This document shows positions 33,701 through 43,999 of a stretch of DNA of 44,079 nt, in pieces. The translations under genes were made by a program, and so were the position numbers. Origin of the DNA: Hypsibius dujardini (Eukaryota > Tardigrada > Eutardigrada > Parachela > Hypsibiidae); contig LRSR01006707.1 of assembly GCA_001579985.1 (NCBI GenBank), forward strand, positions 1 to 44,079, read 5' to 3'. Below the pieces are notes generated by a model, which saw only the letters and a list, made by a program, of their open reading frames with translations, searched no databases and was not told where the DNA came from. Positions within the stretch are counted from its first letter, which is position 1. The number at the start of each line of letters is the position of its first letter.

Positions 33701-35789
33701 ATGTTCTCATCGACCGGAACGTTCGGGGCTGGCGCTGCGGGGACGGGGCTGTTTGGGACACAAGCCGCCGCGACCACCCCGACCAACCCCAACAAGGACT
33801 ACGAGTTGCCGTCGCCGCCGGATGACACCGTCCAGACGCTCCGTTTCAGTCCTGCTACAGTGCAGCAGAACTTCTTGGCCTCCGGCAGCTGGGACGGGCT
33901 GGTTCGGCTGTGGGAGGTGAACATTCCATCCGCGCAGCAGAACGCACAAAATCAGGTTATCCCACCGAACATCCAAGCTGCTCCGAAAGCCCAGCAGACC
34001 GCGGGTGGGCCGGTCATGGACCTTTCCTATAGCGACGTAGGTGGACGATTTTATTTTCATGACATGTGCCTATTTACTTTACTACAACTACAGTTTAGCC
34101 CTTTTGTGATAACATGAGATTCATGCTAAGAATAAACTCTTGATTGACCGATTTAGCGCTTCGGTTTTGAATGTTTTGGTTATTTATGATTGGTCAATTG
34201 ATTGATCAATTGATTGATCAATTGATTGGTCAATTGATTGGTCAATTGATTGGTCAATTGATTGGTCTATTGATTGGTCAATTGATTGGTCTATTGATTG
34301 GTCAATTGATTGATTAAACATTCGAGTGGGTAGAATATATTCGATGGTCTTCTTCTTGTTTATTTTAACGTTTTCGTATGTCCAAGTTGACAACGCAAAT
34401 GATGTACTTTACCCATCAGGAACCGTTTTGATTTGATTTGTGGCACTTTGCAAGGATGGATTTCTATGGATCAGTGCTGTGAGAGCACCATGATTCAAGC
34501 CAACATTTAAGCCTTGCGTGTGATTGATTGATTAGATTGAATTTGTTTTAGGGGGAGAAATGATTCAACAGTTTGCTTTTTCCTTTGTGTGCTCAGGATG
34601 GCAGCAAAATTTTCTTCGGCTCAACGGACAAAACCCTCAAGATGTGGGACCTCAATTCGAATCAGGTCACGCAGATTGGATCTCACGACGGTGTCATCAA
34701 GTCAGTGCATTTCATCCAAGGCGGAAACTATCAGTGTGTAATGACCGGCAGCTGGGACAAAACGCTCAAGGTGAATCTTCTGTTTTCCCTCTTTTTAGCA
34801 AAGCTTTGAATAAAAATAATATTCCTCATGTCCCCTTCAGTTCTGGGACGCTCGACAGCCCAACCCAATGATGGTCATCGCCCTTCCAGAGCGACTCTAC
34901 GCCGCAGATGTGGTAGGTTACGTTCGCTTTCTTGTTTCGTCTGGTTATGTTCTTAAAACTAGAACTGCGTGACCGTGTTTCAGCTCTACCCGATGGCGGC
35001 AGTTTGCACTGCGGGCAAACAGTGTGTCGTGTATCAGCTTGATGGCACACCGCGAGAGTTTAAGAAGGTGGATACAAGTCTGAAAAATATGGTAGGTTTG
35101 CTTGATAGATTCAGCCACCGTCTGAAGATTCCGTCTGAAGATTCCGTCTGAAGATTCGTCTGACGATTCCGTCTGACGATTCCGTCTGACGATTTCGTCT
35201 GACGATTTCGTCTGAAGATTCGTCTGACGATTTAGTTGACCTGTACCATGTTTTTAGCTACGGTGTCTGTCGATTTGTACCGATCCAAAGACGCGCCAGC
35301 CAACCGGCTTCGCTGTCGGCAGCGTGGAAGGCCGAGTCGCGATTCAGTATCTCAACCCACCCCAGCCCAAGGATAACTTCACCTTTAAGTGTCATCGTGT
35401 CGATCAGAGCACCAACGTTCAAGAAATCTACCCTGTATGTGCAGTACTTATTCTAGGTTGGATTTTGTCCTTCAATCTTGTTTTCAAAGCTTTGGTTGGT
35501 TCGTCAGGTAAACGGCGTGAACTTCCACCCGGTCCACGGGACGTTGGCCACCCTGGGCGGAGACTGCAAGTACAGCTACTGGGACAAGGACTCGCGGACC
35601 AAGCTGAAGACGTCGGAAAAGTGCGACCAGGCTCTGACCACGGGTTGTTTCAGCGCGCGCGGCGAGGTGTTTGCGTACGGAGTGGGCTACGACTGGGGTC
35701 AGGGTCATGAGTTCAGCAATCCCGCGAAGAAGCCGCAGATATTCCTCAACTACTGCTTCGAAGACATGAAACCTCGCAAGAAGACGTGA
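33701..35789 (+). CDS. RAE1: mRNA export factor RAE1 (WD-repeat protein)
   Basis: Six exons: 33701-34036, 34597-34770, 34841-34912, 34984-35091, 35258-35434 and 35508-35789, total 1149 nt, 382 residues (human 368). The N-terminus is glycine and threonine rich ([14 protein letters not shown]), then [16 protein letters not shown] and seven-bladed WD-repeat sequences follow, including [42 protein letters not shown] and [13 protein letters not shown]. The C-terminus has [15 protein letters not shown]-like [14 protein letters not shown] and [12 protein letters not shown]1 binds NUP98 at the nuclear pore and acts in mRNA export and spindle assembly. Intron positions are clean, phase 0 throughout. 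Confidence 0.96.
34186..34318. repeat. ATTGATTGGTCA tandem array
   Basis: About eleven 12-bp units of the type CAATTGATTGGT or CAATTGATTGAT in RAE1 intron 1. CAATTG in each unit is self-complementary, so each strand can fold locally. Confidence 0.9.
35109..35236. repeat. 13-15 bp CGTCTGACGATT minisatellite
   Basis: About nine units alternating between CCGTCTGAAGATT and TTCGTCTGACGAT fill most of RAE1 intron 4. Confidence 0.9.
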
Positions 35790-36235
35790 AGCCTGCCAAT
35801 AGATTGCCTTTGCCTCTTTTTCCTCCTACTTTCCGACCCTCTTCTCAATTCTTGTATTTTTACGGGTTTCAATGAGTGAACTATTTACACAGATTACACG
35901 TAACGACATGTCCTGGAAGATAGAATCGCTATTGACTGCCTGTTTTGGCCTTCACGAAAGATCAATAGCGAAATTGAACAGCAAACTATCATCAAACAAG
36001 TCACAAGAGCTTAAAACAGAGGGCATGGAAGATGAAAACAAAAACAGTGAGTTTCTTGTAAGAACTGAACTTCAGTCGCCCGATGAACCAGACAAGCCAC
36101 TAATAACTACGCACAGAAATGGGAATAAAATACGGAACTACAGTAGTACACGATAAAGAGAGAAGTAACTAGCAACGGGAAAAATGTGTAACAAAAAGAA
36201 AAGAAGGTCCAACCCTGGTACCAAGCATTCCCCGA
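35790..36235. other. Intergenic region between convergent RAE1 and hnRNP L
   Basis: 446 bp holding both 3' flanks. No canonical AATAAA was found at the expected distance for either gene, and nothing else is recognisable. Confidence 0.45.
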
Positions 36236-39200
36236 TTACTGCTGATTCATGGGGCCGGGACCACGTCCACCGCCACTACCGCCATGGGCCGGACGGCCGG
36301 GCTGTGTGAAGCACACTTTGAAGAGATACGGATGTCCTATCTCTGCAAACATTCCAAAGCTGTCAAAATGTTGGAATGAAATAGATATAATTCCTCAAAC
36401 AACAGCTTACTCTTGTTGGGCATTTCAGTATGGTTTGCCAGGATAAGTGCTTCGACAGCTAATTCCATCGTCTCCCACTCAGCAAAGCCAGAACAGCTAC
36501 GCTCGCCTGCAAATCAAATCGAAATAAGCCAAAAAATAATCGTGACGACAACATACGGCAATACTGCCAGAAAGTACACCTTAGTACGTACTCTTTCCCT
36601 GCAGTATGGTGATTGAGGGCTTCACACTTCCATTTCGAGTGAATACCTGCAACAAGCAACAGTTTAGAGAGGAAGAGCCAAAACATCCCATACTACAAGA
36701 CACTTGTCCGAAAGCAGAAGGCCGATTTGTACCTCGGCAACCTCCTCTTCGTCTGACCCCGATGGTGCGTTGAAAAAGTGCAAGCAACGAGTCGGCGGAG
36801 TGATGCGGTTCTTCGAAGCCAGTTCATTGGTCGAGAAGCGGTTGTTGCGACTGCCGGTGAAGTCCTTGTAGGAAGGCGTTCCATCCCCGAGCGGATAAGG
36901 ATTCGGAACCTCGTTCAAATTTGCCTGCCTCGAGACACTGCAACAAAATGCATGCAGTACATTAACCACCAGCTACAAAAACTGTATAAAAAGCTCGCCC
37001 AGCACTCCAAAAACTTACGCTACTTGGAGCTTCTTCTCAAAAATGAAGATCCCATTCAGCTGTTCAATGGCTCGCTGCATGGCTCCCGCGTCGCTCATCT
37101 GGATCATGGCCGTGCCTTCCTTGGTCTTCAGAAACTTGATCTAATCCGGAAAAAAAGCTGAGCTAACTATACAGCAAACTTTATCAACGGTCAAGGGAAC
37201 CAACTTACACGCTGAACGTTGCCGTACAGGCAGAAGAGATTGAACAGACGGTCGCAGTTGAACTTCTCGGGGCTCAACCCATACAGCATGGCCACCGTGC
37301 CGTCTTGGTTCCCCTGCTGACCGCCGTAGCCGCGATCGTTGTAGCCGCGATCGTAGTGCCCGCCAGACTGCGGTCCACCGTATTGACTGCTGAAAGAACG
37401 GTAAAGAAAATGGAAAAAACCGCACTAAGATACATGTACCACAGCTGAAAACAACAATGTCGAAGACGCACCTAGAATCTTGGCGACTTCCATAGGAACC
37501 GTACTGGTTGTTTCGCTGATCGTAGCCTCCCTGCTGGTTGCCGTAACTGTTGGGGCCATACCCAGCGACGCCTCCTGCCGCGCTGTTACTGCGACTGTCG
37601 GGATACTGACGGTCATACGGGCCGGGTTGATCGACGAAGCCTTGTCCAGGTCCCGTTGCATAGCTTCCACCTGCCGCAACAGAAGTTGTAAAACGGCTAA
37701 TAAACAACAAAATGAGCCGCGTCATACCATAACCAGGAACAGGTTGGTCGGGTCGCTGCAGCAACGGTTGCGGACGAGCATTCGGATCAGGACCTGTTAA
37801 TATCACACGGTAAAATGCCAGCCCTCGAAGGGGAATCTCCTCAAGTTGTCCGGACAGTCTCTGCCCATCGACCACACATCGCCCCAACCACCACCGGTCG
37901 GTCCCATCTCCATAGCCCCACCGATCCACATCCTGAGAAAGAGAACAGCTGTAATACGATATAAAAGGTTGGTAAGGCTTGCAAAAACGGCATGCAAATT
38001 TAATCTCTTTTCATGTGAAGGACAAACATATTTGCCAGGACTGGCGGACGGTAAGCGAGGTGTGCCATGTACGTACTGGATGTGACTCGGAACGGGGACG
38101 TGGGTTTTGTCTCGTGTTGCGCTGTTTGTGACGTCGACGTCGGAGATGGGACAACACACGCTGTGTGAGCTGTTGCGATGTGTGGTGGTGATGTAGAGTC
38201 ATGGACAACTTTATGTCTCTCTCTCTCTCTTTCACAGTGGTGTTGGTGGTAGTTATGTGTGGGAGAAAGCATGAGAGATTAAAGTGTCAGTACGAATGGC
38301 GACGATTGTCCCTCGTCATATATAATCTGCACAATGGGGCCTTGTGCAATTTATTGTTCTGACGGGGGCGTGTAGTGTGGCAGTCGAAACGCGACTGTCT
38401 GGATCTTTCTGTATATACACGGCTGACAAATGCGACTGTCGACAATAATGACATGGAAGCACTTACCGGGAAGATCCGTGCGGGTGTAGTCCCAGCTCTC
38501 CTTATCGTTGCGGAGGATTGTCAGGGTCAATGGCTAGAAGAAAGCCGTGAAAAGTAAATCGAATGCTCTCAGCCACAGAGGAAACTTTGCTTGGTCTGTA
38601 GCATTCGGCTGGCGATTCTACCTTGGCGAATTCGATCTTCAGAGTGCAGCAGCCGGAGTAGATATCCGCGCCGTTGAGGAAGCTCTTGGCGGTGACAGCC
38701 GACTGCACCGTGTCAAACTCCACCATGGCCTGGATGCCCAACTTGCGGAACACCACGATGCGTTGGACGTTGCCGTGCGGGCTACAGATCTTATGGATCA
38801 CGTCCTGCAAAGATAAACAAAACAAGACAAATCAGAATATGCGTGCCGGGACTTGAACTGTTCGCGTTTACGTACCACATCGATCGGGTAGATGGCGTTG
38901 TTGACCGACAGCAGCAGCACGTTGTGCTCCTTAAGAGGATCGTCCACATTTCCGCCAGTTCGGTGGATCTTCTGGCTGGTCGAATAGTTCACCGCCGAAT
39001 CCACACCGCGAATTGTCAGAACACCACCCTGAAGAAAGAGACGTTGATCAGCAAAGGAAACTTCAAATCACATGACAACCTATCAATCATTTTTTGTGTT
39101 ACAGTATGAGGCAAAGGATGTATTTCGGCTCATCCTCCACTAGGTCGATAAATCGGCTCACTTGTGGATTTCTTTGATGGCAGCTGCTTGATTGTTTGAT

Positions 39201-40231
39201 TTTCAGAAGTGCTATATCATACTAGCATATAGTACAGCAAATCAAACAATCAAGCACCTGCCATCAAAGAGAAGCCCATGAGTGAGCCGATTTATCGATC
39301 AAGTGGAGGGTGAGCCGAAAACAGACTTCGCCTCATACTTTTCGGTCATTTAATCGAATAATCAACGAGACACTGCCATTAACATCAGTTGCTAACGTCC
39401 AACTTCGAATATGATATAATTATGCAATGCCACCCAAATATCTTACCTGAACAACGCGGGTGGCAGCTTCCTGATCCTATACGAAAATGAGAAAAGTTAA
39501 GACACAGTTCCGCGACCATTAAGATATTTACACTGCGAAAACACCATCAAACAGAATGGTTATTTCGCCGGGAAATTTCTCAATTGAACAACCCGTTTTA
39601 ACTGAAACGCATTAATACTAAACACGTGGCCAAAACTTAGCCCGGTTCGGTCCCTCTAATTGGCTTCTTAACACGAGTAGGCGCTACGTGACATCAATGG
39701 CTTCTCGGACTTGCAATAACCAGATAAGGTGTTTGGCCATATGTGTCGAGTCCTATCACTCCTACCATGAAAAAGTTCGAATCAAATGTCACTCACAGTC
39801 ATTTCGACCAAAGCCTGACGTTTCTTCGGCAGCATCACCACAGCCCTGTACAGAATTTGTCATTTAAAAATGGAATATTAACCACAGTTCCACTAAAATG
39901 AGGTTGACGGAACTTACTTGACAACTCCGAATTTGCCAGCAGCCTCAGCGACGTCCGCCTCCACGGCCATCTCAGGCAGAGTGCGAATGTGAACCACAGG
40001 TGACGGCGTGGTGTCATTGAAGGGCTGAGAATAAAATAGAAGAATGTAAGAGTTAATACAAATTCCAATAGGGGACCCGCTTACCATTCGGTGGAAGCCC
40101 GGCGGAGCAGGGCCTCGATTGCTATTGAAGTTGTTGTTGTTCCCGTACATTTGCGGAGCTGCTCCATACTGAGGCAGGGTACCCTCGAAACGTGGTCGCT
40201 TCGCTGCCGGAGACTCCATCGTGGAAAACAT
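36236..40231 (-). CDS. HNRNPL: Heterogeneous nuclear ribonucleoprotein L
   Basis: There are 15 exons: 40231-40085, 40024-39918, 39845-39797, 39476-39447, 39028-38876, 38804-38622, 38533-38467, 37793-37728, 37670-37472, 37386-37209, 37140-37019, 36937-36733, 36646-36592, 36506-36411 and 36342-36236. They total 1764 nt, 587 residues (human 589), and all phases agree. Four RRMs: about 57-130 (SPVVHIRTLPEMAVEADV), 145-223 (NVLLLSVNNAIYPI, GNVQRIVVFRK, NGADIYSGCCTLKIEFAK), 361-440 (VAMLYGLSPEKFNCDRLFN) and 485-565 (RCLHFFNAPSGSDEEE, PYLFKVCF). The 2-3 linker is Gly/Tyr/Gln rich (GGSYATGPGQGF). hnRNP L binds CA-rich RNA and controls splicing, polyadenylation and stability. Includes a 30-nt exon. 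A second in-frame ATG lies at 40219. Confidence 0.95.
37794..37932 (-). other. Possible alternative 3' extension of hnRNP L exon 8 (poison sequence)
   Basis: A strong acceptor (TTCTCTTTCTCAG) lies at 37933-37945, 139 nt before the acceptor used by exon 8. Exon 7 ends in phase 1, so use of this site shifts the frame and reaches TGA at the end of ...GTCCGGACAACTTGA. The normal acceptor (ATATTAACAG) is weaker in pyrimidines. Inference only; no transcript evidence is available here. Confidence 0.4.
39104..39338. mobile_element. Long inverted-repeat (MITE-like) element in hnRNP L intron 4
   Basis: Arms of about 100 bp: GTATGAGGC...TTTCGGCTCA..CCTCCACT...CGATAAATCGGCTCACT...TTTGATGGCAG.TGCTTGATTGTTTGATTT at the left, and the reverse complement at the right with about 10% differences. 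The loop is about 40 bp. No coding potential. Confidence 0.88.
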
Positions 40232-40802
40232 GATTGCAGGTTTTTGATTTGGGAATCCGAAATTTGAAATCGGAGGTGCAAGCTGGAAAAAGGTGCGAAA
40301 ATTGAAAAAAGTTTGTGTTTGGGATGGCGAAAAAAGATGGAGGACGACTACGACTGACACAGTGGATTGACTGAAATGAAACCAAAGCAACGACAGGGAA
40401 TAGAACTATAATGCACACTATGCACACTATGCACACTATGCACACTTTGCAGTGCGTAAGTCGAGACTGTGCGCGCGCAATGCACAATGCACGCCAAAGA
40501 CTGCAAAGAGGTTAAATTACTTATTTATCCTGTTTGAGTGCACGCCCTTCTTAACGACCTCAGAGGTCCAAATGAGAACCCCTTAATGAACCCCTTAATA
40601 TTTAATAGGCCTCAATCATTTTGTACCCACCGAACCAGCAGTCGAAAAAGATAATATTTATATATAGATAAACTAAATTAATCTGTCATTACACTACTAA
40701 AATGAACTCAGGGGCTTTTAGAGCATTAAATTACAGGACTCATTACAGTCAGTACGTGGTCCATCGTGATCGCGCCCAGTTTAAAATAAAAAAGCTCATT
40801 TA
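40232..40802. promoter_or_regulatory. hnRNP L upstream region and BCKDHA 3' flank
   Basis: About 570 bp. A 9-bp tandem repeat, ATGCACACT, occurs four times at 40411-40447 just upstream of hnRNP L, followed by GTGCGCGCGCAATGCACAATGCA. The right part is AT-rich 3' flank of BCKDHA. No gene. Confidence 0.45.
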
Positions 40803-43229
40803 TCAGGTAGAAGCAGAACCAATCTTGGCGTGTTCCTTCAGCGGATATTGCTCCGGGTGGCTCTTTACCGCATCGAGCATCTCTTTCCGTTGCTTGCGCA
40901 GATTCCACGGCAACTCATCGAAGACGTCGTTGAACAAATCCTCCGGTGCCGGGCGCAGTTTCTTCTCCGCTTTCTGGAATGCCACCATGACTTGCTTTTT
41001 TGCCTTATCCCGCCACTGGGTCTCTTTCTCGTCGTTCCAGAAGCCCTTGTGCGTCATATACTTCCGGATGCGCGAGATGGGATTGTCCTCCTGATCCCAG
41101 TACTTGACCTCATCCACCGACCGGTACGCCGAACTGTCATCCGACGTGGAATGGTGACCGATGCGATAGGTCATAGCTTCGATTAAAACTGGGCGATTCT
41201 GTGTGAGGCAGAGGTCTCGTGCGGCTTTCGTAACGTTGTAGATGGCCAGCGTGTCGTTGCCGTCCACTCGGATCGTTGGTATTCCGTAGCCGGGCCCACG
41301 CGAAGCAATGCCGTCACCGCGGAACTGTTGCGAGGTGGGAGTGCTGATGGCGTAGCCGTTGTTCCGGCAGAAGAAAATGATCGGACAGTCGAGGGTGGCG
41401 GAGAAGTTGAGCGCGGCGTGAGCATCGCCCTCACTAGCGGCACCTAAAAAGAACAGATGTTTAATTAGAGGTACAAATCAATAAAGAGCGCTAATTCAGA
41501 GAATTCCACTACGTCTAGTTCTAGCAATGGCTTGAAGTACAAATGCAAGATTATGAACTGACTTTAGTGCTTACCGTCGCCGAAATAGCATATAACGACT
41601 TTTCCGTTTTGGGCTCTTTTGTAGGCATAAGCGGATCCAACTGCCTGCGGCATCTGGGTTGCCAGCGGGGAGGAGACCGTGACAAAGGCCAGCTCCTTCG
41701 ATCCGTAGTGCACCGGCATCTGCTTTCCCTTCCCGATGTCCTCCTCATTTCCGTAGCATTGGTTCATGAACTGGTCGAGCGTGAAGCCGCGCCACATTAA
41801 AATTCCAGCTTCCCGATACTGAACGTAGGCCAGGTCTTTATCGTCTAAGCCGGCCGCACTGCCGATGAGCGTGCCCTCCTCGCCGAAATGGGTCATGTAA
41901 AACGAAATTCGACCTTGCCGTTGAGACTCGTACAGTATCTTGTCCATGTAGTTCAGCAAAGTCATGGTCTGGTACATTTTTACCAGCGTGGCTTCATCCT
42001 AAACAAGAGGGCCGTGAGCTGGACCATTGTGTGCTTGCCAGTCGCTGTCTGTCTGTCTGTCTGCCTGTCTGTCTGTCTGTCTGTGTGTGTTTGTGTGTGT
42101 CTGTGTGTCTGCCTGTCTGTTTGTCTGTCTGTTTGTCTGTCTGTTTGTCTGTTTGTCTGTTTGTCTGTCTGTCTGTTTGTCTGTCTGTTTGGTTACGCAT
42201 CTCTCGTTTGTTTGCCTGGTCGTCTACCTGTATCTTAGCAGTTATGTCTATTGCAGACCTATCTGGCTGCTTGATTGCTGTTTCGGCATGAATGCCAATT
42301 TACACCAAAAAGAGAAAAAATCCAATTTACCAGATTGGGATCTTGAGTGGGGTCATCAATTATCCCGCGTCGATCCATGACACGATAGACAGGAATCCCT
42401 TCGTATGCTTCCGGCATCAGGAAATCCATTTTACCGGTCCATTTAGAGCGAGAGCCTGGAAAGCGGGGTCGATCTGCGGCCAAATCAACGGCATCTGCCG
42501 GGGTAGCTTTATTGCCTTCTGCAATGATATGTTGCATTAATTCTACTTGTACGATCTAATAATCGAACTAAAAAACACAAAAAGGTTGGCTAAGTCAATC
42601 AACCAATCAATGCATAATTCATCCTCAACCAATTAAAGAACAGTTGCATACTTCTAAAAACAGTTACTAGACACAATACAGTGGCAAGCTTCATGCAGAA
42701 TTTTCATGAAATAAAAACGATGTTTTTAGAAAGCATTTCTCTTATCCAAATTTACAGTCTCTTAGTTCGTAGCAGTACCACGGCACCACGGCAGCAGTAA
42801 TCTTACCGGTTGAGCTTTCCGCCTCCTGAATGGCTTTATCCACTGCAGCAGCACCGGGCGCAACCCGAGCGGCATATCCTCTGATTCCACCAACTGAAAC
42901 ACTATTTTGCCGAGGAAAATAAATTCCAGCTATCAAACAAGAGACGCAATCACACATATAATAAATACATACTGCAAAAATACTGCACATTATGATACTG
43001 CACTGTATCGATCATTTGGTGCTGCGTTTTAGACCCACCTGTACATTATGACTGCACCCACTGTGCTTCACTGCAGTTATAATATACGGTGGATCTAAAA
43101 AGCAGCACCAAATGATCGAGACAGTACAGTAGTACACGCACACTTACAACTGATTTCGCCTCCATTATTAGGAATTTTAAAGCACCGCTGCACTGCTCGC
43201 AGGGATAAATAATTTGAAACCCGATGCAT
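40803..43229 (-). CDS. BCKDHA: Branched-chain 2-oxoacid dehydrogenase E1 alpha subunit, mitochondrial
   Basis: Five exons: 43229-43148, 42893-42807, 42518-42331, 41998-41575 and 41443-40803, total 1422 nt, 473 residues (human 445). The N-terminus [18 protein letters not shown] is rich in Arg and Ser without acids, a mitochondrial transit peptide. The core has [46 protein letters not shown] and [10 protein letters not shown], and the thiamine-diphosphate motif [16 protein letters not shown]. The phosphorylation loop [20 protein letters not shown] contains both regulatory serines, here Ser359 and Ser369, equivalent to those modified by BCKD kinase. With E1 beta it decarboxylates the 2-oxo acids of Leu, Ile and Val in the matrix. 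The TGTC tract at 42045-42190 lies in the intron before exon 4. Confidence 0.97.
42045..42190. repeat. TGTC/TGTT/TGTG microsatellite
   Basis: Interrupted TGTC tract in a BCKDHA intron. It gives artificial Cys-Leu-Ser-Val frames. Confidence 0.95.
43002..43130 (+). mobile_element. MITE family B, copy 2
   Basis: About 129 bp with ends ACTGTATCGATCATTTGGTG and, reverse complemented, ACTGTCTCGATCATTTGGTG. Inner arms carry TTTTAGACCCA and TTTTTAGATCCACCGTATATT. Related to 4735-4858. It lies in intron 1 of BCKDHA. Confidence 0.85.
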
Positions 43230-43866
43230 TGCGATGTGACTTAAAAAAAAGCAAATTCCAAGATTTGTACGAGCATTGACAAAAAAAAGTGGTAGTGAAT
43301 TGATAGTAGCGATCGGCTGGATCAAACCTGGAAACAAATCAAACCTGGAAACAAATCAACGTCGATCAGCTGATTTTGTCCTTTGTAGGCGTGGCAAAGG
43401 AGGCGCGGTTTCATCAATTTAAGACCTCCCCTTTTGCCGGTCTCTCTACCAAAGAGCATGCGATTATGAGTACGAGGTAAAACTCCCAATGCTGCGCAAG
43501 TTTTAATTTGGCATACATGCTGCGCACGACAGAGCAAACAGGGCAAAATCGTGACGTATATCAATTTTAATTTTGTGTCAAAATTATTGTCACGCATGTT
43601 TTTCCAATTTATTGCTGATTTTTTGAACCCAAAATATCGACAAAACAATGAGAGAAAAGTGTGCGAACTGCGAACGCGGCATTTATTCCATTTCCGATCT
43701 TGCGCAGCATTGGGAGTTTTACCCCGTATAAATTAATCTACGGACTTGAGTCTACATTCTCTTTTCTTTTGGCACGCCGCCTTATTTTTATTGGTTTATT
43801 TATACTGTTTAAAGCTTATTGTTACTGTTTTTGCAAGGGAGCCGACGTTTGGCAGTGCTAATCAAT
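43230..43866. promoter_or_regulatory. Divergent intergenic region, BCKDHA / MUS81-like
   Basis: About 640 bp between opposed starts. The centre is occupied by an inverted-repeat element (43477-43722). A 13-bp direct repeat, ACCTGGAAACAAATCAA-like, occurs twice at 43326-43358. Confidence 0.45.
43477..43722. mobile_element. MITE-like element with GGTAAAACTCCC termini
   Basis: A 24-bp terminal repeat, GTAAAACTCCCAATGCTGCG, at the left recurs reverse complemented at 43699-43722. The interior is AT-rich and non-coding, about 246 bp in all. It sits between the starts of two divergent genes. Confidence 0.82.
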
Positions 43867-43999
43867 ATGGCAAGCAACATCCACCAGGATTACAAATTTG
43901 AGGAAGCGGGATATCGACTGCTCTTTCTGGAGTGGCTGCAGGAGTGGAAGCAAGAAGCAGCCAGCAAAGGCAGCAACGCTCAATATTGCTACAATAATG
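43867..43999 (+). CDS. First exon of a probable MUS81-like endonuclease gene (partial)
   Basis: ATG at 43867 opens a frame with MASNIHQDYKFEEAGYRL, then LFLEWLQEWKQEAASKGS and NAQYCYNN, followed by a GTACGT donor at about 44000. The LF..WL.EW..EA..KGS pattern resembles the N-terminal helix-hairpin-helix region of MUS81, the catalytic subunit of a structure-specific DNA endonuclease. The next possible exon after TTCCTAG (44050) reads AAVEAFN then a stop in phase 0, so the true splice is unclear and most of the gene lies beyond the window. The identification rests on about 30 residues and is tentative. Confidence 0.45.

Noticed and set aside
37141-37929. Single long 262-codon frame on the minus strand
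   Set aside because: It runs through several introns of hnRNP L; the spliced model matches the known protein over four RRMs while this frame does not.
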